A stretch of 64,000 nucleotides of DNA. Source: Muribaculum intestinale. Its GTDB lineage: Bacteria > Bacteroidota > Bacteroidia > Bacteroidales > Muribaculaceae. A program made the position numbers and the translations under genes. The stretch lies in the NCBI RefSeq assembly GCF_002201515.1, contig NZ_CP021421.1:620001-684000 (forward strand). The letters run 5' to 3'. The notes under the pieces were generated by a model, which worked only from the letters and a program-made list of their open reading frames with translations, was not told where the DNA came from and made no database searches. Positions 7,257 to 15,546 of the stretch are shown piece by piece; the first letter of the stretch is position 1, and each line of letters starts with the position of its first letter.

Positions 7257-9452
7257 ATGAAACTGCCAATCGCCATATTTCTGTCACTGACAACCGCGAC
7301 TGCCGTCGCCTCACAAGAGCCGGAACGCAACATAATCCGCATCTCCACCGACAATACCGATCTGATATTTGAGACCGGGCCTAACAATCGGCTCTATCAG
7401 ACTTATCTCGGCCCAAGGCTTCTTAATGAGGAAGATCATAAAAATCTGTCATGGCACCACTACGCAGGTACCGACGGTGCTGTGTCGACCCGCGGCTGGG
7501 AGGCATATTCCACATCGGGCAACGAGGATTTCTTCGAGCCGGCTCTCGGCATTACGCATGCCGACGGCAATATGACCACATATCTCTACTATGTAAGTTC
7601 GTCGCAGGAGCCGGTAGAGGGCGGCACCCACACACGCATCAATCTCAAGGATGACAAATATCCGGTAGAGGTGACGCTAAACTATGTGGCATATCCCAAA
7701 GAAAATGTAATAAAGACATGGACCGACATATCGCACCACGAGAAAAAGCCGATTGCCATGTGGCAATATGCGTCGGCCATGCTGTATTTCAACGAGCCCG
7801 AGTACTGGCTCACTGGATTCAGCAGCGACTGGGCCCGTGAGGGACAGCTGAGCAGCCAGCAGCTGCAGCCAGGCAAAAAGGTAATCGACACCAAACTGGG
7901 GAGCCGCGCAGCCATGCATGCCGAGCCATTCTTCGAGATTGGCCTCGACGGTCCTGTCAGGGAGCACAGCGGAGAGGTGCTGATGGGCACTCTCGGATGG
8001 ACCGGCAACTTCCGCTTCACATTTGAAGTGGACAATGTGGGATATCTGCGCGTGATACCCGGCATAAACCCCTATGCATCTACCTACGAGCTTAAGGCCG
8101 GCGAGACATTCACCACACCTGAATTCATATTCACACTCAGCTGTGACGGCACCGGCCAGGGTAGCCGCAATCTCCACGACTGGGCGCGCAGGTATAGTCT
8201 GAAAGATGGCAAAGGCCAGAGGATGACCCTCCTCAACAACTGGGAGAACACCTCATTCAACTTTGACCAGGAGCGCCTGGCCTCGCTCATGAAGGAAGCC
8301 AAGGACCTTGGGGTTGACATGTTTCTGCTCGACGACGGATGGTTTGGCAACAAGTATCCCCGCTCCAACGACCGCGCCGGCCTCGGCGACTGGGAGCCGA
8401 CCAAGGAAAAGCTGCCCGGAGGGATAGCGGCGCTCGTAAAATCGGCGGATGACGCCGGGGTGAAATTCGGCATATGGATAGAGCCTGAAATGGTGAATCC
8501 GAAAAGCGAGCTCTATGAAAAGCATCCCGACTGGGCTATCGAACTGCCCAACCGCGACACCTACTACTACCGTCATCAGCTCGTGCTCGACCTCAGCAAT
8601 CCCAAAGTGCAGGACTATGTGTTCGGTGTGGTAGACAGAATCATGACCGAGAACCCTGAGGTGGCCTACTTCAAATGGGACTGCAACAGCCCTATTACGA
8701 ATATATTCTCACCATATTCCAAAGATCGTCAGGGCCAGCTCTACATCGACCATGTGAGGGGTCTGTACAACATACTCCGCCGTGTGAAAGAAAAATACCC
8801 CGACCTGCCGATGATGCTATGCGCCGGAGGTGGCGGACGCTGTGACTACGAGGCATTGAAATACTTTACGGAATTCTGGTGCTCGGACAATACCGACCCT
8901 ATCGAACGCATCTATATACAGTGGGGATTCTCACAGTTTTTCCCGGCAAAGGCCATGGCGGCCCACGTCACAAGCTGGAACCGGAATACCTCAGTGAAAT
9001 TCCGCACGGATGTCGCAGCCATGTGCCGCCTTGGATTCGACATCGGCCTTCACGAACTCAGCGCCGACGAGCTGGACTACTGCCGCCAGGCTGTAGCCAA
9101 CTGGAATAGGCTACAGCCGGCTGTGATGGATGGCGACCAGTACAGGCTCGTATCGCCGTATGCAACGAATCATGCAGCCATAGAGTATGTCGACAAGTCA
9201 AAAGAGAAAGCTGTGCTGTTTGCCTACAATCTGTCGCCGCGATTCCAGGAAAAACTCACAGCGGTAAAGCTGCAGGGGCTTGACCCGCAGAGGAAATATC
9301 TGGTGAAAGAAATCAATCTGATGCCCGGCACAAAATCGGGATTCGCATTCGACGGCAAGACATTCAGCGGCGACTATCTGATGAAGGTCGGCCTTGAGGT
9401 GCTGACACGCCGCCACAACTCTTCGTCGGTAATAGAGCTGACCGCAATGTGA
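7257..9452 (+). CDS. GH36 alpha-galactosidase, exported
   Basis: Retaining glycosidase removing alpha-1,6-linked galactose from raffinose-type sugars or galactomannan, probably periplasmic: the N-terminus MKLPIAIFLSLTTATAVASQ is a signal peptide. At 731 aa it has the standard GH36 layout of N-terminal beta-sandwich, TIM barrel and C-terminal sheet. LLDDGWFGNKYPRSNDRAGL marks the barrel start. The nucleophile is D475 in YFKWDCN and the acid/base is D544 in WCSDNTDP. No SusC/D pair is adjacent. Start chosen at the ATG giving the signal peptide. Confidence 0.95.
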   Translation: MKLPIAIFLSLTTATAVASQEPERNIIRISTDNTDLIFETGPNNRLYQTYLGPRLLNEEDHKNLSWHHYAGTDGAVSTRGWEAYSTSGNEDFFEPALGITHADGNMTTYLYYVSSSQEPVEGGTHTRINLKDDKYPVEVTLNYVAYPKENVIKTWTDISHHEKKPIAMWQYASAMLYFNEPEYWLTGFSSDWAREGQLSSQQLQPGKKVIDTKLGSRAAMHAEPFFEIGLDGPVREHSGEVLMGTLGWTGNFRFTFEVDNVGYLRVIPGINPYASTYELKAGETFTTPEFIFTLSCDGTGQGSRNLHDWARRYSLKDGKGQRMTLLNNWENTSFNFDQERLASLMKEAKDLGVDMFLLDDGWFGNKYPRSNDRAGLGDWEPTKEKLPGGIAALVKSADDAGVKFGIWIEPEMVNPKSELYEKHPDWAIELPNRDTYYYRHQLVLDLSNPKVQDYVFGVVDRIMTENPEVAYFKWDCNSPITNIFSPYSKDRQGQLYIDHVRGLYNILRRVKEKYPDLPMMLCAGGGGRCDYEALKYFTEFWCSDNTDPIERIYIQWGFSQFFPAKAMAAHVTSWNRNTSVKFRTDVAAMCRLGFDIGLHELSADELDYCRQAVANWNRLQPAVMDGDQYRLVSPYATNHAAIEYVDKSKEKAVLFAYNLSPRFQEKLTAVKLQGLDPQRKYLVKEINLMPGTKSGFAFDGKTFSGDYLMKVGLEVLTRRHNSSSVIELTAM

Positions 9453-9537
9453 CAGAAAAATGTGCGACAGATAGTCTGCACGCCACACAGTACTTTCTCC
9501 CTGAAAAGTACCTATTACCAATATCCGTAACTAACCT

Positions 9538-9571
9538 CCCTGACGGTAACATTTATTATTAAACAAGCTCT
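9538..9571 (+). repeat. 34-bp dispersed repeat, solo copy
   Basis: Same 34-mer as the inverted ends of the 3051-3399 element. It begins CCCTGACGGTAAC like the 3051 copy. Nothing else is seen in 9453-9599. Confidence 0.7.
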
Positions 9572-9599
9572 TAGTGATACTATACGGAGGTCGAATCTT

Positions 9600-11036
9600 T
9601 TAGGATTTGACTTCCCAATGACCGTTTTTGTCGCTGCCAATCCTGATTACTAAATCCATTTCACGAAGAGCCTTTGTTGTCCTCCTTGCTGTTTTTTCAG
9701 TGACAGTCATAAGGGAGGCAAGCTCTCTATGAGTTACATTTGGATTGGATTTTATTATTTCTAAGGCTCTTTTTTGTGTCTCTGAAAGATTTACAGGGAC
9801 ATTTACAGGGACATTTACAGGGACATTTACAGGGACATCATTCTCCTTAGATGTCTTATTTACCGGCGGACAAGCTCGGGCAGTAACCTTTAATATAAAG
9901 GCATCGAGATGGTAAGTAGGCGGCAGCATATCCACTGCTTCCATTTCTCTGCTCATGCGGTCAACACCTTCGCCAAATTCCTTTACAAACTTGTATGCTT
10001 TCAGAAACTGTGCGATGTGAGGATTACGTGAGAAATGTGTGTGACGGATGTTGTCAGGCTTTACATTGCCGGGCAATGTGCCGGGACTCTCAAATACAAG
10101 ACGGTCGTCAAACATCTTTACTTGTATTTCAGTGCCGCGAATCGCATAATCACGGTGGCATTCGGAGTTGACCGTAAGCTCTTGTAGTACAAAATGAGGA
10201 TATTCCCGTTTGGTTACAAACCGTCCGTCCTGACCGAGATAGGTTGGCTCATCAATCTGCAATTCAAGCAGTTCAACCATCTTGTTTATCTGATTAAGAA
10301 TGGTGCCTTCAAAAATAATGTCTTTTACAACATTCATCTCAGCTCCGACTTTCTCCTCTGTACCTCGATATTTTATGAAGCGGATTCTTGCACGCGGAAA
10401 GAATCGTTGAGGGTTCTTTCCGAACAAAAGAATAGCAGCCGCACTTATCCGTTGGCCTGAATCGGAATCCTTTACATAATCGTAGTTCTCGGTCAAGAAC
10501 TCCATGGCAGACTTACCATAACCGAGGACATTCATGTAATCCTTTACAGCAGTCAGATCCAAATCATCAATGGTGGCATCTGATACCGGAGTATCCTCGA
10601 AAGACTGCACCCCTTTGTCGTACATCAATTGCATACGCTCCAAAAAAGTCAGTTTTCGCGACTTATCACCTATTCTCAGATAACACTCATCATTCTGGGT
10701 GGCGTGGAGATCAACGCTCGGCTGAATATGAAATAGCAATACCTTGTCAGACTCACCATTTCTGTTAGTACAGTCGATTAAGTCAAACGTGGCCTTGACC
10801 GTAGGATTGCAGTAATCGTATGGCACACGGAGTAGCTCATTCAAATGCTTCTCGCTTGAACATACTCCCTCAATCTCCCGTTTACGGTCAGAGATACCTA
10901 CTGCGAGTTCGCCACCGTCAGCATTAGCCATAGCCACAAAAGTGACGGCCAGACCTTTCGGATCGATTGCAAAGCTCTTGCAATCAAAAGTCTGACCTTC
11001 CTCACGGGTCAATATGTCTTCAATAGTCATGTTCAT
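9600..11036 (-). CDS. AlbA_2-domain ATP-binding transcriptional regulator-like protein
   Basis: 478-aa cytoplasmic protein of the family often annotated as a RecG-like or divergent-AAA regulator. The N-terminal AlbA_2 (Schlafen-like) domain runs EGQTFDCKSFAID...AMANADGGELAVGISD. The central HATPase_c_4 region is ECHRDYAIRG... with FGEGVDRMSREME. Residues ~405-420 are a V-P-V-N repeat coded by a 12-bp tandem repeat. The last ~60 residues are a winged helix (ALEIIKSNPNVTHRELASLM). Family members act as DNA-binding regulators, often on mobile or defence loci; the role here is unknown. 34-bp repeats lie on both sides (9538, 11163). Confidence 0.85.
   Translation of the reverse strand: MNMTIEDILTREEGQTFDCKSFAIDPKGLAVTFVAMANADGGELAVGISDRKREIEGVCSSEKHLNELLRVPYDYCNPTVKATFDLIDCTNRNGESDKVLLFHIQPSVDLHATQNDECYLRIGDKSRKLTFLERMQLMYDKGVQSFEDTPVSDATIDDLDLTAVKDYMNVLGYGKSAMEFLTENYDYVKDSDSGQRISAAAILLFGKNPQRFFPRARIRFIKYRGTEEKVGAEMNVVKDIIFEGTILNQINKMVELLELQIDEPTYLGQDGRFVTKREYPHFVLQELTVNSECHRDYAIRGTEIQVKMFDDRLVFESPGTLPGNVKPDNIRHTHFSRNPHIAQFLKAYKFVKEFGEGVDRMSREMEAVDMLPPTYHLDAFILKVTARACPPVNKTSKENDVPVNVPVNVPVNVPVNLSETQKRALEIIKSNPNVTHRELASLMTVTEKTARRTTKALREMDLVIRIGSDKNGHWEVKS
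9791..9838. repeat. 12-bp tandem repeat x4 inside a coding region
   Basis: Four perfect copies of TTACAGGGACAT in the AlbA_2 gene, encoding V-P-V-N units in the linker before the C-terminal winged helix. Changes in copy number keep the frame and would alter linker length only. Confidence 0.9.
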
Positions 11037-11162
11037 ATATCAGCCATGGCTCAAATGCCAATAATGTAAAGTTACGAAAATATCCTGACATATTGACGTT
11101 TACAACGAAATTATATCATCATAAGTTTTTTAATGTTACAGAGAAAGCGGCAAGATATACGA

Positions 11163-11196
11163 CCCTGTCGGCAACATTTATTATTAAACAAGCTCT
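11163..11196 (+). repeat. 34-bp dispersed repeat, solo copy
   Basis: Same 34-mer family; with the 3366 copy it shares the flank TATACGACCCTG. It lies 127 bases before the AlbA_2 gene start in the 11037-11300 intergenic stretch, which otherwise shows nothing. Confidence 0.7.
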
Positions 11197-11300
11197 AATA
11201 TTTATTCCGGTGACAAGATAGATTACGACCATTATTCCATACAAGCAATATGGCAACTGATGAATTGGCGTAAAATGTGTCTGAGGAATTGGCGGTTTGT

Positions 11301-12529
11301 CAGGGCTGGCGCATGAGATTTAACTCAAATTCAGTCAAAAATTCACCTGATTATGTGAAATAAACTTTCAGATATTGCATATATTGCTGAAAATGGATAT
11401 ATTAGAGGTATGCAAATAGAAATTTTCAGCAAAGTAAAAGACCCGCGTGACTTGGGCAAGGTTAAACATGAGCTCGAGGATGTGCTCCGAATGGCACTCA
11501 TCGGCGTGTTGTGTGATTGTGAGGACTGTGACGACATATCGGATATGGTTACAGACCGAGAGGAAGAATTCAAGGCCGCCGGATTGCTGAAGCTTAGCAA
11601 CGGCGTCCCGTGTGGTGACACGATACTTCGTGTTGTAGAGTCTGTCAATCCCGCTCAGCTCCGGGCAAGTCTTGATTGCTGCCGAGGCCACATAATCGAA
11701 TCCCTGTGCGGCAATCAGGTCATCATTGACGGTAAGAAACTGCGGGGTGAAAATCCCAGGAGTCCCGGATGCCACGGACTGTATATCCTCAATGCGTGGG
11801 TATCTGAAACAGAAATCTGCGTTGCCGAAAAGCCGGTGGATGGCAAGACCAACGAACTTACGGTTCTGCCGTCCGTATTGTCCTCTTTATGGCTTACAGG
11901 GGCATTGGTTTCAGTCGACGCAATGGGGACCCACCGTAATATCGCAGAACAGATCATACTCCAGGGCGGCGACTATCTGATGGCGCTTAAAGACAATCAG
12001 CCGATACTCAAGGGCTTGACGGAAAGTATCTTTAGTCGCACTACTCCAATATCGGTATACACAACCGAGGAAAAGGGGCACGGAAGAGTTGAGAAGAGAA
12101 CCTGTTCAATTATGGATACGACACTTTTGGAACAGGAGGGAATGTACGAGAAGTGGCCCGGTCTTAAACGTATCATAAAGATGGAGCGTGAGCGTACTGA
12201 GAACGGTGCCCGCTCGCGTGAAACAATCTACTATCTCAGCAGCGTGGAGAAAGATGAGGCTTCTTACTATGCGATGCGTATTCGTGCGCACTGGGGTATC
12301 GAGAACAAACTGCACTGGCATCTCGACGTGACGTTTCGGGAAGATATGTGCCGCGTACGCGCCAAGAATGGCGCTGTCAATTTTTCAGCGATGCGCAAGT
12401 ATGCATTGGAAATGCTTAAAAAGCAGAACGATAAACTCAGCCTTAAACGAAGACGCAAAAAATGTATGTGGAGCACTGAATATCTGTACAAAGTCTTTAA
12501 GGATAGTTAAATCTCATGCGCCAGCCCTG
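11301..12529. mobile_element. ISAs1-family insertion sequence, complete, with 9-bp target duplication
   Basis: Perfect 23-bp terminal inverted repeats: CAGGGCTGGCGCATGAGATT... at 11301-11323 and its complement at 12507-12529. The flanking GCGGTTTGT at 11292-11300 and 12530-12538 is a 9-bp direct repeat. The element is 1,229 bp with one full-length transposase gene. Intact ends and duplication indicate a recent, probably active insertion, about 130 bases before gmd. Confidence 0.93.
11410..12510 (+). CDS. ISAs1-family DDE transposase
   Basis: 366-aa transposase. The N-terminal associated domain (KVKDPRDLGKVKHELEDVLRM) is followed by a DDE nuclease core: VIIDGKKLRG (first Asp), LVSVDAMGTHRNIA (second Asp) and the C-terminal HWGIENKLHWHLDVTFRED block with the catalytic Glu. 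Full length for the family. Its TAA stop (12508-12510) lies inside the right terminal inverted repeat, so gene and element end are interlocked. Confidence 0.95.
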   Translation: MQIEIFSKVKDPRDLGKVKHELEDVLRMALIGVLCDCEDCDDISDMVTDREEEFKAAGLLKLSNGVPCGDTILRVVESVNPAQLRASLDCCRGHIIESLCGNQVIIDGKKLRGENPRSPGCHGLYILNAWVSETEICVAEKPVDGKTNELTVLPSVLSSLWLTGALVSVDAMGTHRNIAEQIILQGGDYLMALKDNQPILKGLTESIFSRTTPISVYTTEEKGHGRVEKRTCSIMDTTLLEQEGMYEKWPGLKRIIKMERERTENGARSRETIYYLSSVEKDEASYYAMRIRAHWGIENKLHWHLDVTFREDMCRVRAKNGAVNFSAMRKYALEMLKKQNDKLSLKRRRKKCMWSTEYLYKVFKDS

Positions 12530-12570
12530 GCGGTTTGTGGAATGGTTTTGCCGGAATGCCGAAAAATCAC

Positions 12571-12578
12571 TAAATTTG
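12571..12578 (+). promoter_or_regulatory. -7 box of gmd
   Basis: TAAATTTG, perfect TAnnTTTG, about 80 bases before the gmd ATG and about 40 bases inside the insertion target's right flank. The IS therefore left the core promoter but separated it from upstream DNA. Confidence 0.55.
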
Positions 12579-12660
12579 CAGGCTCAAAGGAAAGAGTGGC
12601 GTTTGTGGTATGTCCGCTATTACGTAACGCCCGTAGTGTAAATATAATATATCATATAGT

Positions 12661-13749
12661 ATGAAGAAAGCACTCATTACAGGGGTTACGGGTCAGGACG
12701 GCTCGTTCCTGGCAGAGCTTCTGCTCGAAAAAGGTTACGACGTGCATGGCACTATCCGCCGCTCGTCGGTTGACTTCCGTGAACGTATCGCCCATCTTGA
12801 GGGTCATCCCAATTTCCATCTCCACTATGCCGACCTCGGCGACTCGATGTCGATACTTCAGGTGGTAGGCAAGGTGCGCCCCGATGAAATCTACAATCTC
12901 GCAGCACAGAGCCACGTGCAGGTGTCGTTTGACTCGCCTGAGTTTACAGCCGACATCGATGCCACCGGAGTGCTTCGTGTGCTTGAGGCAGTGCGTCTGA
13001 CCGGCCTTAAGGACACTTGCCGCATCTATCAGGCATCCACATCAGAGCTTTATGGAAAGGTAGAGGAAGTGCCTCAGAACGAGAACACCCCCTTCCATCC
13101 CTACAGCCCTTATGCAGTGGCCAAGCAGTATGGATTCTGGATTGTCAAGGAGTATCGCGAAGCCTACGGCATGTATTGCTGCTCGGGTATTCTCTTCAAC
13201 CATGAGAGCGAGCGTCGCGGCGAGACTTTCGTCACCCGCAAGATAACCCTTGCCGCCGCCCGTATAGCCCAGGGGAAGCAGGACAAGCTCTATCTCGGCA
13301 ACCTCTCTTCGCTGCGCGACTGGGGCTATGCCAAGGACTATGTGGAGTGTATGTGGCTCATTCTCCAGCATCCGACTCCCGAGGACTTCGTTATCGCCAC
13401 CGGCGAGCAGCACTCCGTGCGCGAATTCTGCGAGCTTGCTTTCCGCAACGTCGGCATCGAACTGCGCTGGGAAGGTGAGGAAGAGAACGAAAAGGGTATC
13501 GACGCGGCTACCGGCAAGGTGCTTATCGAGGTATCGCCCGACTTCTACCGTCCGACCGACGTGGTAAATCTCTGGGGCGACCCCACAAAGGCCCGCGCAA
13601 AACTCGGCTGGAACCCGCAGAAGACATCGTTCGCCGAACTGGTGAAGATAATGACCGACGCCGACATGGCCAAGGTGGCTGTAGAGCGTGCCGGCGAAAG
13701 CGTGCGCACCAACCTCGCCGAATATCTTGAAAAGGGTATCGTTAAGTAA
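12661..13749 (+). CDS. gmd: GDP-mannose 4,6-dehydratase
   Basis: NADP-dependent short-chain dehydrogenase turning GDP-mannose into GDP-4-keto-6-deoxymannose, precursor of GDP-fucose and related sugars for surface polysaccharide. 362 aa. Rossmann motif [13 protein letters not shown], the [10 protein letters not shown] substrate loop, STSELYGKV, and the catalytic Y-x-x-x-K in [11 protein letters not shown], then [17 protein letters not shown], all typical of Gmd. The expected partner fcl (GDP-fucose synthase) is not adjacent; rmlB follows 75 bases on. Confidence 0.96.
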   Translation: MKKALITGVTGQDGSFLAELLLEKGYDVHGTIRRSSVDFRERIAHLEGHPNFHLHYADLGDSMSILQVVGKVRPDEIYNLAAQSHVQVSFDSPEFTADIDATGVLRVLEAVRLTGLKDTCRIYQASTSELYGKVEEVPQNENTPFHPYSPYAVAKQYGFWIVKEYREAYGMYCCSGILFNHESERRGETFVTRKITLAAARIAQGKQDKLYLGNLSSLRDWGYAKDYVECMWLILQHPTPEDFVIATGEQHSVREFCELAFRNVGIELRWEGEEENEKGIDAATGKVLIEVSPDFYRPTDVVNLWGDPTKARAKLGWNPQKTSFAELVKIMTDADMAKVAVERAGESVRTNLAEYLEKGIVK

Positions 13750-13772
13750 AATAATTACGATAATAGTTAGGA

Positions 13773-13807
13773 AATGTCCGCAGATTTGACCTAAATTTGC
13801 GGACATT
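13773..13807 (+). promoter_or_regulatory. Hairpin overlapping the rmlB -7 box
   Basis: AATGTCCGCA (13773-13782) pairs with TGCGGACATT (13798-13807). The -7 box TAAATTTG (13792-13799) lies in the loop and right arm. It can act as gmd terminator and rmlB operator at once. Confidence 0.5.
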
Positions 13808-13824
13808 CCCATTTTTAGAAATAT

Positions 13825-14970
13825 ATGAACAGCTTCAAGCGTAACATAATCGTCACCGGTGGCGCCGGATTCATAGGGAGCCATGTGGTGCGCCTTTTTG
13901 TGAACAAGTATCCCGACTATCGCATAATCAATGTCGATGCACTTACATATGCCGGCAATCTGGCCAATCTGAAAGATATCGAGGATGCTCCGAACTATCT
14001 TTTTGTAAAGGCCGACATATGCGACTTCGACAAGATGCTCTCGCTTGTGCGCGATTATGGGGTGGACGGCATAATCCATCTTGCCGCCGAGAGCCATGTC
14101 GACCGGTCGATAAAAGACCCGTTTACATTCGCCCGTACCAATGTGATGGGCACTCTGTCGCTTCTGCAGGCTGCCAAAATAGCCTGGGAGGAACGTCCCG
14201 AGGGATATGAAGGCAAGCTGTTCTACCATATCTCGACCGATGAAGTATACGGAGCGCTTGAACTGACGCATCCCGACGGACTTCCGTCGCCGTTTACCAC
14301 CGCGGCATCGTCGTCGACCAACCACCATGCCTACGGCGAGGAGTTTTTCCTTGAGACCACCAAGTATAATCCCCACTCTCCATATTCAGCCTCGAAGGCT
14401 TCGAGCGACCATTTCGTGCGCTCGTACCACGACACATACGGCATGCCTGTCGTTATTACCAATTGCTCAAACAACTACGGTCCGTATCAGTTCCCGGAAA
14501 AGCTGATACCACTGTTTATCAACAATATCCGTCACCGCAAGCCCCTGCCGGTGTATGGCGAGGGCCTCAACGTGCGCGACTGGCTCTTCGTGGAGGACCA
14601 TGCCCGAGCCATTGACCTGATATTCCACAAGGGGCGTATTGCCGACACCTACAATATCGGCGGATTCAACGAGTGGCGCAACATTGATATCGTAAAGGTG
14701 CTGATACGCACAGTCGACCGTATGCTCGGCAATCCCGAAGGATACTCCGACAGCCTCATCACCTATGTCACCGACCGTGCGGGCCACGATCTGCGCTATG
14801 CCATCGACTCGCGCAAGCTACAGCGTGAACTCGGCTGGGAGCCGACACTACAGTTTGAGGAGGGGATAGAGCGCACGGTGCGCTGGTATCTTGACAACCA
14901 GGAGTGGCTCGACTCAGTTACCTCAGGCGACTATCAGAGCTACTACGAGCAGATGTACGCCAACCGCTAA
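13825..14970 (+). CDS. rfbB: dTDP-glucose 4,6-dehydratase
   Basis: Second enzyme of dTDP-rhamnose synthesis (RmlB/RfbB): dTDP-glucose to dTDP-4-keto-6-deoxyglucose, NAD-dependent, cytoplasmic. 381 aa. Motifs: TGGAGFIGSHVVR, LAAESHVDRSIKDP, HISTDEVYG, catalytic Y-x-x-x-K in YSASKASSDH, and NCSNNYGPYQFPEKLIPL. rmlA, rmlC and rmlD are not in the window. With gmd upstream this suggests a two-gene nucleotide-sugar pair, each with its own promoter. Confidence 0.96.
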   Translation: MNSFKRNIIVTGGAGFIGSHVVRLFVNKYPDYRIINVDALTYAGNLANLKDIEDAPNYLFVKADICDFDKMLSLVRDYGVDGIIHLAAESHVDRSIKDPFTFARTNVMGTLSLLQAAKIAWEERPEGYEGKLFYHISTDEVYGALELTHPDGLPSPFTTAASSSTNHHAYGEEFFLETTKYNPHSPYSASKASSDHFVRSYHDTYGMPVVITNCSNNYGPYQFPEKLIPLFINNIRHRKPLPVYGEGLNVRDWLFVEDHARAIDLIFHKGRIADTYNIGGFNEWRNIDIVKVLIRTVDRMLGNPEGYSDSLITYVTDRAGHDLRYAIDSRKLQRELGWEPTLQFEEGIERTVRWYLDNQEWLDSVTSGDYQSYYEQMYANR

Positions 14971-14989
14971 AAAGACAATATACGGACAG

Positions 14990-15035
14990 ACATGGGCAAT
15001 ATATCGAGCGACGTCGCTCGATATATTGCCCATGT
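14990..15035. terminator. 46-bp perfect palindrome after rfbB
   Basis: Uninterrupted perfect palindrome centred on GAGCGACGTCGCTC; as RNA, a stem of about 20 bp with a minimal loop. It lies 20 bases past the rfbB stop and is followed by a weak T run (TTTCCC), so it can serve as terminator or mRNA 3'-end protector. Confidence 0.75.
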
Positions 15036-15085
15036 TTCCCTAAAAATCACTTGTTTTAGGTATTTCGGAGATAATGGAAAAGTGG

Positions 15086-15093
15086 TAAATTTG
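15086..15093 (+). promoter_or_regulatory. -7 box directly before the yjbQ start
   Basis: TAAATTTG ends only four bases before the ATG at 15098, so transcription from it would begin at or next to the start codon (leaderless mRNA). Confidence 0.5.
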
Positions 15094-15097
15094 CGGC

Positions 15098-15508
15098 ATG
15101 ATACAACAGATAGAGTTTACACTGCGTGCTTATCCGCGCGGAATACATCTGATTACAGGAGAAATACTCAATAAATTGCCTCAACTCCCCGAGGCGGGAA
15201 TAATCAATCTGCTGATAAAGCACACATCGGCGGCGCTGGCGCTCAACGAGAACGCCGACCCGGATGTGCGCAGCGACCTGCGCTCGATTTTCGACCGTAT
15301 GGTGCCGGAGAACGCGCCCTATTACCTGCATACTGACGAAGGGCCCGACGATATGCCCTCTCATGCCAAATCGGTAATTGTGGGCTCGACGCTGACGCTC
15401 CCGGTCACAAGAGGGCGTCTCAATCTCGGCACATGGCAGGGAATCTATCTGTGTGAATTTCGCGACTACGGCGGTGCGCGCTCAATCGTGGCAACCGTTA
15501 TGTCGTGA
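15098..15508 (+). CDS. YjbQ/UPF0047 family protein
   Basis: 136-aa cytoplasmic protein of the YjbQ family, reported to have low thiamine-phosphate synthase activity. Characteristic motifs: RGIHLITGEI, the HTSAALALNENADPDV block with conserved Thr-Ser-Ala and Asn, the metal-site residues in HTDEGPDDMPSHAKS, and LNLGTWQGIYLCEFRD near the end. The chosen ATG matches the family N-terminus. Length is typical. Confidence 0.92.
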   Translation: MIQQIEFTLRAYPRGIHLITGEILNKLPQLPEAGIINLLIKHTSAALALNENADPDVRSDLRSIFDRMVPENAPYYLHTDEGPDDMPSHAKSVIVGSTLTLPVTRGRLNLGTWQGIYLCEFRDYGGARSIVATVMS

Positions 15509-15546
15509 CCAACGCATTGTTTCTGACACAGGTCATATAATCCATC

